Shown here: piece by piece, positions 22,748 through 31,527 of the stretch | How positions within the stretch are numbered: position 1 is the first letter of the stretch | Layout of the letters: each line of letters starts with the position of its first letter | NCBI GenBank assembly: GCA_009908725.1 | Contig: JAAAOT010000157.1 | Location: 1 to 40,174 of the forward strand | DNA from: Bacteroidota bacterium | Lineage (GTDB): Bacteria; Bacteroidota; Rhodothermia; Rhodothermales; Salinibacteraceae | Reading direction: 5' to 3' | DNA length: 40,174 nt | Translations under genes and position numbers: made by a program | The notes under the pieces: generated by a model | The model's database searches: none | Seen by the model: the letters and a program-made list of their open reading frames with translations, nothing else | What the model was told of the DNA's origin: nothing

Positions 22748-25444
22748 ATGAGTTCATCCTCCACGTCCAAGAAGCGCGGTCGTACGCCGCTGATGCGGCA
22801 GTACTACGACATCAAGCGGGAGCAGCCGAGTGCGGTTCTCCTGTTTCGCATGGGCGATTTCTACGAGACGTTCGAGGACGATGCGCAGACTGTGAGCCGG
22901 ATCCTCGGAATCACGCTCACGTCGCGCAACAACGGGAAGGCGGACGACATCCCGATGGCCGGCTTTCCGCATCATTCGCTGGATTCGCACCTGCCGAAGC
23001 TGATCCGGGCCGGACTTCGCGTGGCGATCTGCGAGCAGGTGGAGGACGCGTCCGAGTCCAGCGGGTCGGTGGTAAAACGGGCCGTGGTAGAGGTCGTGAC
23101 GCCGGGTGTTTCGTTTCACGATGAACTCCTGAGTCCGAAGCAGTCCAACTTTCTCGCAGGCGTTCACTTCGGAACCGGACGCGACCGCGACCGAGTCGGA
23201 TTCGCGTTTGTGGACGCCACGACGGGGGAATTCGCCGTTGCGGAAAGCCCGGTCGAGGAACTGGAGAGCCTGATGCAAACGGTGGCGCCGTCGGAAGTCA
23301 TCATCGACAAGCGGAGGAAGGACCGGCTGGAGCAGTCGCTGCGCGCGCAGCCGTTCACGGTCACCACGCAAGAGGATTGGGTGTTCGGCGACGACTTTGC
23401 AACCGAGACGCTGCTCGACCACTTCGATGTCCACTCGATGAAGGGCTACGGGGTGAATGACATGGACCTGGGCCTCGTCGCGGCAGGCGCGGTTCTGCAT
23501 TACCTGGGCGAAACGCAGCGCGGACGTTTACCGCACGTCCAGTCCGTTCAGCGTTATTCGAACGAGTCGCACATCGCACTCGACCCGCAAACGAAGCGCA
23601 ATCTCGAACTCGTCTCCAGCATCCAGGATGGCTCGCGCGACGGTACCCTCGTCGACATTCTCGACCGGACGGAGACGCCGATGGGCGGGCGAAAGCTGCG
23701 CGCCTGGCTCGTGCGCCCGCTCCGGCAGGTCGGACCGATTCAGCGGCGGCAGCAGGCGGTCGAATCCTTCGTGGACGATCGGGCGCTCCGTGACGATATC
23801 CGCGAGGCGCTGTCGCAGATGGGCGACTTGGAGCGTCTGGCCGGGAAAATTGCGACCGGGCGCGCTACGCCGCGAGACCTCGTGGCCGTCAAGCATACGC
23901 TTCAGCGAATCCCGGACCTGCAAGCCCGGCTTCAGCAGGATGGCGGCGTCACGCTCACCGATATCGCGGAGACGCTGACGGTTTGCCCGGCGGTCGTGCA
24001 GAAGATCGACGACGCGCTGGTCGACGAACCGCCCGCCAAGATCGCCGACGGCGGACTCATACAGGAAGGCTACGACGAAGAACTGGACGACCTGCGGTCC
24101 ATCGCCCGTGACGGCAAGTCGTGGATGAGCGAACTGGAGGCGCAGGAAAGCGAGCGCACGAACATTCCATCGCTCAAAGTCGGGTTCAACAAGGTGTTCG
24201 GCTACTACCTGGAAGTCACGAATCCGCACAAGGATAAGGTGCCGGAGGAATACATCCGGAAGCAGACGCTCAAGAACTCGGAGCGCTACATCACGCCGGA
24301 ACTCAAAGAGATGGAGGAGAAGATCCTCACGGCGGAGGAGAAGATTGAGACGCTGGAGCTGGAGCTGTTCCAGGAGCTTCGCGCCATGATCGCGGAGGAA
24401 ACGGCCGTGCTTCAGTCCAACGCATCGCTGCTGGCCGAAATCGACGTGTTTGCCGCGCTCGCCGACATCGCGACGACCTTCGACTACGTGAAGCCGGACG
24501 TCAACGAGTCGCTCGTGATCGACATTGAGGACGGTCGGCATCCGGTCGTGGAGCAGACGCTGGACGCCGGCGAGCGGTTTATCCCGAACGACGTGCACCT
24601 CGACCCGGATAGCGATCAGATTCTGATTATCACGGGGCCGAACATGGCGGGGAAAAGCGTGGCGCTCCGGCAGGTCGGGCTGATCGTACTCCTGTCGCAG
24701 ATCGGCGCGTTCGTCCCGGCGAAAGCTGCGAGCATCGGCGTCGTGGACCGCATCTTCACGAGGGTGGGCGCGAGCGATAACCTCGCGGCGGGCGAGAGCA
24801 CGTTTCTGGTCGAGATGAACGAAACCGCCAACATCCTGAACAACGCCACCGCCCGCTCCCTGATCTTGCTGGATGAAGTCGGGCGCGGTACCTCGACGTT
24901 CGATGGCCTGTCGATCGCGTGGTCTCTAGTCGAATATCTGCACGAACGGCCCGAGGTGGCAGCCCGGACGCTCTTCGCGACGCACTACCACGAGCTGAAT
25001 GCCATGGCCGACCGGTTGGGGCGTGTGCGCAACTACCGGATTCAAGTGACGGAGCACGACGGCGAGATTATTTTCATGCGGAAGCTCGTTCCGGGCGGGG
25101 CCGATCACTCGTACGGCATCGAGGTGGCGCGCATGGCCGGACTCCCGACGCCGGTGATCAACCGCGCGCGAGAGATTCTGGTTCACCTCGAAAGTCAAGA
25201 CCTCCAGGTCCGCTCCGGCGCGGCAGACGGGGACGCGGATGACGACGGTGGCGTTTCGGCCCGCAACGCAGATACGGATGCCGTGCCCTCGCTCGAAGAC
25301 AGCCGCGCGAATCAGATGAACCTGTTCGCCCAGCCTGATCCGACCGCCGAGGCGCTGATGGAAGCCCTCGAAAACGTCGACCCAGACCGCATGACACCCA
25401 TCGAGGCGCTCATGAAGCTCAACGAACTGAAAGAGATTCTGTAA
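22748..25444 (+). CDS. mutS: DNA mismatch repair protein MutS
   Basis: Recognises mismatches and starts methyl-independent or -directed repair. The 898 residues are full length. The mismatch-contacting motif is F38-Y-E40 in RMGDFYETFEDDA. The ATPase has Walker A GPNMAGKS (630-637), TRVGASDNLAAGESTFLVEM, Walker B LLDEVGRGTSTFDG (D709, E710) and ATHYHEL. Domain III/IV parts such as GFNKVFGYYLEVT are present. A Gly/Asp-rich linker precedes the C-terminal PIEALMKLNELKEIL dimerisation motif. The ATG at 22748 (MSSSSTSKKRGRTPLMRQYY) fits the family; 21 further in-frame codons upstream do not. It precedes the gamma-carbonic anhydrase by 68 bp. Confidence 0.97.
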   Translation: MSSSSTSKKRGRTPLMRQYYDIKREQPSAVLLFRMGDFYETFEDDAQTVSRILGITLTSRNNGKADDIPMAGFPHHSLDSHLPKLIRAGLRVAICEQVEDASESSGSVVKRAVVEVVTPGVSFHDELLSPKQSNFLAGVHFGTGRDRDRVGFAFVDATTGEFAVAESPVEELESLMQTVAPSEVIIDKRRKDRLEQSLRAQPFTVTTQEDWVFGDDFATETLLDHFDVHSMKGYGVNDMDLGLVAAGAVLHYLGETQRGRLPHVQSVQRYSNESHIALDPQTKRNLELVSSIQDGSRDGTLVDILDRTETPMGGRKLRAWLVRPLRQVGPIQRRQQAVESFVDDRALRDDIREALSQMGDLERLAGKIATGRATPRDLVAVKHTLQRIPDLQARLQQDGGVTLTDIAETLTVCPAVVQKIDDALVDEPPAKIADGGLIQEGYDEELDDLRSIARDGKSWMSELEAQESERTNIPSLKVGFNKVFGYYLEVTNPHKDKVPEEYIRKQTLKNSERYITPELKEMEEKILTAEEKIETLELELFQELRAMIAEETAVLQSNASLLAEIDVFAALADIATTFDYVKPDVNESLVIDIEDGRHPVVEQTLDAGERFIPNDVHLDPDSDQILIITGPNMAGKSVALRQVGLIVLLSQIGAFVPAKAASIGVVDRIFTRVGASDNLAAGESTFLVEMNETANILNNATARSLILLDEVGRGTSTFDGLSIAWSLVEYLHERPEVAARTLFATHYHELNAMADRLGRVRNYRIQVTEHDGEIIFMRKLVPGGADHSYGIEVARMAGLPTPVINRAREILVHLESQDLQVRSGAADGDADDDGGVSARNADTDAVPSLEDSRANQMNLFAQPDPTAEALMEALENVDPDRMTPIEALMKLNELKEIL

Positions 25445-25512
25445 AAGAGATCCTGTATCGGTTGAGCTGCGTCGTTCGCTGTTTCTTGTCAACCTCCACC
25501 CGAGCCGAATCC

Positions 25513-26076
25513 ATGATCCGACCGTTTCTTGGCGTTTTGCCGCAGTACGACGACACCAACTTTATCGCGGAGAACGCGACCGTGATCGGAGACGTGACCC
25601 TCGGTACGCACGCCAGCATCTGGTACCAGTGCACGCTCCGAGGCGACGTGAACTGGATCCGGATTGGCGCCGAGTCGAATATTCAGGATCACACGGTCGT
25701 TCACGTGACGCACGGCACCGCGCCGACCGAGATTGGCGATCGCGTGACGGTCGGGCATAGCGCCATCATCCACGGCTGCACCATTGAAGACAGCGTCTTG
25801 ATCGGGATGGGCGCGACGGTGATGGATCACGCCGTGATCGGGACGAACAGCATCGTGGGGGCAGGCGCGCTGGTCACCGGGGGCACCGAGATTCCGCCGC
25901 GGTCGATGGTACTGGGCACGCCGGCGAAGGTCGTGCGCGAACTCACCGACGAAGAGGTTGCTTCCATTGGGGATTACGCCGACAATTACGTCCGCTACAG
26001 CGCCGCTCACAGCGGACGCGACCTCCCCGACGACAATCCGTGGTACGAACCCGGCACCCCGCGCAAGCGAGGCTGA
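25513..26076 (+). CDS. Gamma-carbonic anhydrase family protein (YrdA-like)
   Basis: Left-handed beta-helix trimer protein of 187 residues. The likely zinc ligands are H64 in TVVHVTH and H82 and H87 in VTVGHSAIIHGC. Hexapeptide repeats run from about residue 20 to 150 (for example VIGDVTLG, SIVGAGALVTGG). NIQDHTVVHVTHG matches the YrdA/CaiE-like group. The ATG at 25513 gives the family opening IRPFLGVLPQYDDTNFIAENATVIGDV. Many members of this group have weak or no carbonic anhydrase activity, and the Glu of the archaeal proton-shuttle loop is not evident, so the reaction is uncertain. It may be co-transcribed with mutS and converges on the anti-sigma-like gene. Confidence 0.9.
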   Translation: MIRPFLGVLPQYDDTNFIAENATVIGDVTLGTHASIWYQCTLRGDVNWIRIGAESNIQDHTVVHVTHGTAPTEIGDRVTVGHSAIIHGCTIEDSVLIGMGATVMDHAVIGTNSIVGAGALVTGGTEIPPRSMVLGTPAKVVRELTDEEVASIGDYADNYVRYSAAHSGRDLPDDNPWYEPGTPRKRG

Positions 26077-26127
26077 TGAAGCGAGGATCTGAATCTGAAG
26101 CAGGCATATTCCGTGTGCCATGCCCCG

Positions 26128-27177
26128 TTATCCGTCGGAAACCTGGAATCGGAGGCGCGTGATAGGGGCAACAGCGCCGCCGTCGAGGTCAGCGGTCACG
26201 ACCAAAACGTACGTGCTCCCAGGCGCGAGCAGGTTGCGCGGAGACGCCCATCGGGATGACTCCGTGGAGGTTTCCAGGAGACTCTCTCCATCGTCGCCCG
26301 TAATCGTGACGGTGTAGCGGATCGCGCTGGGGAGGGCAGTCCAGGTGAATACCGGCTCGCTCGTCGGAAGCGTCACGGCAGGGGCGGGCGGCGCAGGGTT
26401 CATGCCACTCATGACGCGCCCGCTCCCAGAAGCACTCCCCGATCCGCCGGTCAGTGGTACGATGACGCGGTCAGGTGGAGTGCCGAAGACCAGGAGTGCA
26501 AGCAGAACGCCTGCCACGGCGCCGCCCAGCCCAACCGCCCATCGCGGCGCGAAGAGATCGTCGAGTAGCGTCCCCATCCGCTCCAGCAGCCCGGGTGTTT
26601 GCCTGGTGCGCGACGGCTCCGATTGGTGCTCCGCCCGTTTGCCTGAAGAGGCTCCCGCAGGTGAAGAAGAGGCCCCCGCAGGCGTCGGCGACGGTGCGGC
26701 AACCGGCCCGGGCGTCGCACGAACACGATCGCGGGCAGCCTCCGGCGTGGTAAACGACCCGGACGGGGGGGGCGACAACTCCTCGCTCATCCCTGCGAAT
26801 TGACGGTAGCACTGTGGACAGTCGACCAGGTGTTCGGTGATGGCGACGCGCTCTGGGTCTGGCGCCGTACCGTCGACGAATCGCGCGAGCGTCATGGCGT
26901 TCAGGTGCGTGTCGCGTCCGGTGTCGGCGGGTTCATCCGGGGCGGGCAGCGAGCCGTTCGGACCAACAGACGCATTGAGCGTGGCAAGCAAGGTGGCGTG
27001 TCCGGAGCGTCGAAGCTGACGCGCTCGGTTCACTGCCTTTGTGCAACGCGCACAGGTCATGATGTGCGTTTCCAGCGCGGACTGAACGCCCGCCGGGTAT
27101 CCGTCATCTAAAAAACGAAAGATCTCGCCGGTGGTCATGTCGGGTGCGGGGCAGCCCGTCGTGGGGGGAGCAGACAT
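26128..27177 (-). CDS. Membrane anti-sigma-like protein with two zinc-finger motifs and a periplasmic beta-sandwich
   Basis: Predicted partner of the sigma-like factor encoded just upstream. Residues 1-130 contain two H-x3-C-x2-C motifs (H38-C42-C45 and H116-C120-C123), each within a helical segment like the zinc-binding anti-sigma (ZAS) fold. A Pro/Ala/Ser-rich linker (135-195) follows, with the repeated PAGASS. One membrane helix is at 213-232. The outer part (265-349) is a fibronectin/Ig-like sandwich (PVFTWTALPSAIRYTVTITGDDGE, then LLAPGSTYVLVVTADLDGG). ATG at 27177, 65 bp after the sigma stop. ZAS proteins usually have one such motif, so the doubling is unusual. The fold is inferred by eye. 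Confidence 0.75.
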   Translation of the reverse strand: MSAPPTTGCPAPDMTTGEIFRFLDDGYPAGVQSALETHIMTCARCTKAVNRARQLRRSGHATLLATLNASVGPNGSLPAPDEPADTGRDTHLNAMTLARFVDGTAPDPERVAITEHLVDCPQCYRQFAGMSEELSPPPSGSFTTPEAARDRVRATPGPVAAPSPTPAGASSSPAGASSGKRAEHQSEPSRTRQTPGLLERMGTLLDDLFAPRWAVGLGGAVAGVLLALLVFGTPPDRVIVPLTGGSGSASGSGRVMSGMNPAPPAPAVTLPTSEPVFTWTALPSAIRYTVTITGDDGESLLETSTESSRWASPRNLLAPGSTYVLVVTADLDGGAVAPITRLRFQVSDG

Positions 27178-27242
27178 GGGGAGTAGTAGCTTGAGGATCG
27201 GTCGGCGAAGGGAGGAGCAGACGGGAGCAGATCTCGCCCTGA

Positions 27243-28343
27243 TTACAGCGATGCGTCGGCGGAAGGGTTGAGCCGCTCGGCGGGCCCATCTCGTGGAGCA
27301 GAGGGACGAGGCGGGACGCCCATCGCATCGAGCATCTCCTTCAAGCCTGCGACATGAAGCGGCGCAGCGTCCAGGTCCTGCGGCAGCCAGCTGCGCGCTT
27401 CGTTCACAACGTTCGGCTCATTTTCCATCACGGCTGTCCCGACGCGCTTCAGCAACGCATCGATGGATTGGTACACGTGCGCGGTGGTGTACGGGCCAGA
27501 GCGAGGCGTGACAGGAAGGTCGAGCCCCAGCGTTTCCACCCGATCCAGAACCTCGCCAGCGGTGAGTCCTTCGTCGAACACCATGTCGATGACGAGCCGG
27601 TGAGGAGACGGAAGGTCGCAAATCGCGTCGCCCACCGCGGTCCACAGGTCCGTCATCGGTCCGTGAAGCGATACGACGCGTCCGCCCGGCGCAGCCGTCT
27701 CCGCGTAGTCTGCCGTCACGACTTCCGGTTCGCGAAGGATGTGGCGGACGTTCCCGCTGGCGATCAGGACATGCGTGATTCGCTCCTGAGCGGCCTCAAT
27801 GTCTGGAATCGACAGGTCGGCGTCGATCTCGCGGGCGATGCGTTCCGCCGGGCGTTGCAGCACCATCTGCTCGTAGATGGCGCGCTCGGTAGAGGGGAGC
27901 GCCTCAATCTCTGGGGGCATCGGGATGCGGTCGATCCGGACGCCGCGGTGATGCCGGATCCAGTCGGTGCGGAGCGATCCGTGGAGTGTCGCGGCGACAA
28001 AGGCGTCGAGGGAGGCGCTGCCGTCGTAGAATGAGAGCTTGCCGGTTTCGGCGCTGCGGTTCCAGAAATACTCGCAGATGAACGCGTAGACCTCCAGGCC
28101 TTCGTCGCATCCGGGGCGCGTGTCGTGGGAGGGCTGCACGTGGTTTGCATCCAGCGCATGAAAGACGCAGAACGCCGCGAACCGCCGGTGCTTAAACGGG
28201 CAGGCTTCGTCGCACAGGTGCCAGGCCCGCCGCCAGATCCGGTCGGAGTAGCGATCCACGAACCGGTTCCATGCGTCGGCGTCGCCGGAGCAGATGCGCT
28301 CGACCCAGGCGTGATCGTCGGGATATGTAATGGGATCGGGCAT
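27243..28343 (-). CDS. Divergent sigma-70/ECF-like factor
   Basis: Probable sigma factor of 366 residues, about twice the usual ECF length. The opening HAWVERICSGDADAWNRFVDRYSDRIWRRAWHLC (11-44) fits region 2.1/2.2. A segment with C44, C48, C59, C79 and C90 follows. SASLDAFVAATLHGSLRTDWIRHHRG (109-134) resembles regions 2.3-2.4. There are then two region-4-like helical parts: IEALPSTERAIYEQMVLQRP (about 146-195) and ICDLPSPHRLVIDMVFDEGLTAGEVLDRVE (241-270). The last 60 residues are a unique Pro-rich tail. ATG at 28343. The gene lies 87 bp after the subtilase and 65 bp before the anti-sigma-like gene. RNA polymerase binding is not shown. Confidence 0.72.
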   Translation of the reverse strand: MPDPITYPDDHAWVERICSGDADAWNRFVDRYSDRIWRRAWHLCDEACPFKHRRFAAFCVFHALDANHVQPSHDTRPGCDEGLEVYAFICEYFWNRSAETGKLSFYDGSASLDAFVAATLHGSLRTDWIRHHRGVRIDRIPMPPEIEALPSTERAIYEQMVLQRPAERIAREIDADLSIPDIEAAQERITHVLIASGNVRHILREPEVVTADYAETAAPGGRVVSLHGPMTDLWTAVGDAICDLPSPHRLVIDMVFDEGLTAGEVLDRVETLGLDLPVTPRSGPYTTAHVYQSIDALLKRVGTAVMENEPNVVNEARSWLPQDLDAAPLHVAGLKEMLDAMGVPPRPSAPRDGPAERLNPSADASL

Positions 28344-28430
28344 GTCGGTGAATGGCGGTCGAGATGTGCTCTGACCTGTCGGATGGTGCGATTCGGGTGG
28401 CGAGATTCGTACAGCGCCATGTCTGGCAGA

Positions 28431-31400
28431 TCACAGTTCGTTCAGGGCGTCCAGCAGGCGAGCGATGTCGATCTCTCCCCATCCGTCCACGGCTGACTTT
28501 CCAGCAGCAGTTTCATCCGGAGCAGATGCGCGTCGTTGCAGAAAGCGAATCACGTCGTTTCGGGTCCACATCGGCTGGGCGGCGCGCACGAGGGCGAGTG
28601 CAGCGGCGACACGAGGGGTAGCGAAGGAGGTCCCGCGAAACGTCCGCCCATCGACGGTGGCCGTGCCGGGTGCCGAAAAGTCCGGGCGGGTGCGTCCGTC
28701 GTTGGTCGGTCCCTGCGAGCGCCAGGAGCCGGAGCGAGCCGTGGCAGTGACGACCGAACGTGTGGGAGCGAGGCCGGGCGCAAGGCTGCTCCGAGCGGTT
28801 GCTTCGGGTTGCGAACGGATGGGGGCGGGGTTCATGTACAGTTCGACGCGGGGCGCGGGCTCTCCCCGCTTCATGATGGGGACGACGATCTGGACCGCCG
28901 CGGTGTCGGCCGCCGGGACCTGAATCCCGCGGATCCGCTCGACGGGGAGGCCGTAGCCGTTTCCCTGCTGATTCAGGGACGCCATGCGGAGACCGTTTGA
29001 GCGGGCGAGGGGGCGACCGGCTGCATCCAACACCTCAATATCCAGGTCGGTGCGAGGCGCGCCCCACTCGCTCCAGCTCATCACGAGGTCGTACGATTGA
29101 CCGGCTTGCAGCGTCACCGTAAGGGTGTCGCGGTTGCCAAACCGAAGGCGCTCGCCTGCCGACGCCACCTCCGCCTCCCAGTGCGATGTCCCGAAGTTTC
29201 CCGCTGCGGCGGCAAGGGCTTGCCGCGTGGCGAGCCGCTTATCGAGCGATCGCGAAAACGCGGAGGTCCCGTCGAAGTCGTCGTAGGCGTTCATCCAGGA
29301 GATCGAGCATGAAAAGGCGTCGATCGGGTACTCCGTCTGCGTGGTGGCAATTGCGTTGAGGAAACTGATGTCGGTATCGACGGCGATCAGGTGCAGGTCC
29401 AGCACCGGACCGTCCGTGGGCCAGGAGTCGAGCAAGGCAAGGACGGTGGCGGCTCCGTGGAGGGCCTCCCCCGGCTGGCCCTGAATCGATCCATCCGCTC
29501 GAAAGCTTGACGTGGAGACCGGCCCTGGCGCCAGCGATCGAATCCGCGCTTCGTCAAATCCAAACTCGATCACGCCAATACGCACGGTGTCGGGGACAGA
29601 TGATGATGGACGCAGCGACGTGCGTGTCGGGCTCCCATCGTCCCGCACGGCGACGTCCGAGGCGGCAAACGTTCGACCGGGGGCGGGGAGGGCGGCAGAA
29701 AGAAGGTCGGGGAGCGCGGCGACAGCAGGAAGGCGCGGGTAGGGTACCTGAAGCTGCGCATACGGCCCCGCCACGCGTTCAAACACCGCGCCGGTGTTCT
29801 CGATCTGCGCCAGCAGTCCGGGAGCGAGCGTATCGGCGGCGACCGTGGCGACAACGCGAACAGAATCCCGTGACCGCTGTCCCTGTCGCGCCAGTGTCCA
29901 GTCCTGAAACAGTTCATAGCCAAGCCGGGCCGGACGGGCGTGCTGAAACGTTACTGCTGCCGTGTCGAGTTCGCGGTCGCCATCAATGAGGCGGGCTTGA
30001 ATCCGGTACGTCCGGTCTTGAAGGATCGGCGCATCGCTCGGGTACGACAGCATCGGCTGATCTGCCGGAACCGTTCGGGTCCAGAGCACGCCACGGCTCG
30101 TCGAATCGTCTGCCGATTCGTCCGTCGATTCACCTTCTGACCCGCGAGACGGACGTTCCGCCAGGGAAATCTCGACGCGCAGGGTATCTGCTCCGGCTCC
30201 CGTGACGCGCCAGGCGACGGGAGGATTGGGGAAGGGCACCGTCGCGCCGTTTTGCGGGGAGATGATCGTTAGCGTAGGGGTGCCCGCGGCATGCCGAACG
30301 CGAAGCGGGATGGTAGCCCGGAGAGGTCCGCGCTGGGCGAGAAGGAGACCGGTCAGCGTCGTATCGGCGGCTGTGAACACGCCGGTCGCGGAGATCGTCC
30401 CGAGGGCACGCGGGTACACGTTCCATTCCACATCGACCCATTCGGTATCCGCCCATTCCCCATCGGCATAATCAGCTCTGGCAGCGTCCATCGCGTCGGC
30501 GAGCACGGCTCGGAACGAAACGCGTTGTCCGCTCCGGACCGCCGCATCTGGGCCATCGATTGCGAGCGTTTGCCTTCCGGTGCCAGGGGCCATGGGGGAG
30601 GGAAGCGCGCGTTCCGTCAGGTCCTTTCGCATCCGAAACCGGTACACCGGACTTTGCTGTCGAATGAAGGCACCTGTGTCCGAAAACCCCGTCTGGGCTG
30701 TGATTTGCCACGCGTACGTTTCCCCCGGCTGGAGCGGCTCCGCGCCGAGCGGATACCCCCAGGTTGTCGTCTCGATGCCGGTCTCTCGGTGTATCGGGAG
30801 CTGGTTGGCGATGGCCTCGTCCGCCAGGGATGCGCCCGAGGGCATATCGTAGATCGCAATGTCGTAGCGGTCTGCGACGCCAAACCAGGTAAAGACCGGC
30901 AGGTCGCTGTAGACGGTGGGAAGAGGCGATCCTGCGCGGCTCCCCGGACCCGCGAGGTCAATGCCGGTGTCTGCGGCGAGGAGGCGGAAGGGGGTCTGCG
31001 CCGTTGCGACGGTTCGACCCTGGAAAACGGCGTCCACGACAAACGAGTACGGTCCGGGTGGGAGGAGTCCGCCTTGCTGCGTCGCTTCCTGAAGGACCGG
31101 AGCGCTTCGGTCCAGCGTGTGCTGGCGAAACGCTCGGTACGGAACGGTGGCCTGGTTTCCCCGAAATAACGGACCCACAACCGTCTCCATCGACACCAGC
31201 GTATTCCCCATGTCGTCCAGAATCTGTGCGCGAATCGTGATGGGCGCATCGCGGAGTTCTACGGGCGTGACGGTGACTTGAACGGGAAAGTCAGCCTCGG
31301 CCAAAGGCTGCGTCGTGAGGTCGCCGACGGGGATCGGAATCGGTAGGCCGGAGGTGGCCGTAAGGTCGACGAATTGCCCCAGCGCCGGGCGAGCTCCGCC

Positions 31401-31508
31401 GTTAATCAGTATCACAAGGAGCAGAAACGCGACCACGACAAATCGCTGCGATCGCGACCGGGTCGGACAGAGAGATTGTCCGCACATCGAGGAAGAAGAG
31501 GGTATCAT
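28431..31508 (-). CDS. Large exported subtilase-like (S8) protein with Ig-like domains
   Basis: 1025 residues. A signal peptide (about 20-45, ending PALGQ) precedes several beta-sandwich segments (50-175, 195-292, 315-405, 410-525). A short stretch like an I9-type propeptide follows (565-605), then an S8 domain (640-1025). Visible catalytic-type residues are H684 in ALHGAATVLALLD, the oxyanion N771 in AAGNFG and S961 in FRGTSFATPRVAAA. The expected Asp is Glu (E648 in IGVIEFGFD). A beta-sandwich of about 120 residues is inserted between N771 and S961 (785-895). ATG at 31508. It starts 19 bp after the beta-barrel gene and ends 87 bp before the sigma-like gene. Active protease or sensor-type pseudoenzyme is open. 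Confidence 0.8.
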   Translation of the reverse strand: MIPSSSSMCGQSLCPTRSRSQRFVVVAFLLLVILINGGARPALGQFVDLTATSGLPIPIPVGDLTTQPLAEADFPVQVTVTPVELRDAPITIRAQILDDMGNTLVSMETVVGPLFRGNQATVPYRAFRQHTLDRSAPVLQEATQQGGLLPPGPYSFVVDAVFQGRTVATAQTPFRLLAADTGIDLAGPGSRAGSPLPTVYSDLPVFTWFGVADRYDIAIYDMPSGASLADEAIANQLPIHRETGIETTTWGYPLGAEPLQPGETYAWQITAQTGFSDTGAFIRQQSPVYRFRMRKDLTERALPSPMAPGTGRQTLAIDGPDAAVRSGQRVSFRAVLADAMDAARADYADGEWADTEWVDVEWNVYPRALGTISATGVFTAADTTLTGLLLAQRGPLRATIPLRVRHAAGTPTLTIISPQNGATVPFPNPPVAWRVTGAGADTLRVEISLAERPSRGSEGESTDESADDSTSRGVLWTRTVPADQPMLSYPSDAPILQDRTYRIQARLIDGDRELDTAAVTFQHARPARLGYELFQDWTLARQGQRSRDSVRVVATVAADTLAPGLLAQIENTGAVFERVAGPYAQLQVPYPRLPAVAALPDLLSAALPAPGRTFAASDVAVRDDGSPTRTSLRPSSSVPDTVRIGVIEFGFDEARIRSLAPGPVSTSSFRADGSIQGQPGEALHGAATVLALLDSWPTDGPVLDLHLIAVDTDISFLNAIATTQTEYPIDAFSCSISWMNAYDDFDGTSAFSRSLDKRLATRQALAAAAGNFGTSHWEAEVASAGERLRFGNRDTLTVTLQAGQSYDLVMSWSEWGAPRTDLDIEVLDAAGRPLARSNGLRMASLNQQGNGYGLPVERIRGIQVPAADTAAVQIVVPIMKRGEPAPRVELYMNPAPIRSQPEATARSSLAPGLAPTRSVVTATARSGSWRSQGPTNDGRTRPDFSAPGTATVDGRTFRGTSFATPRVAAALALVRAAQPMWTRNDVIRFLQRRASAPDETAAGKSAVDGWGEIDIARLLDALNEL

Positions 31509-31527
31509 AGTCGCAAGGGGGCGCAGT

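Noticed and set aside
23528-24598. Open frame of 356 codons on the minus strand
   Set aside because: Antisense within mutS, whose motifs are intact across the same bases.
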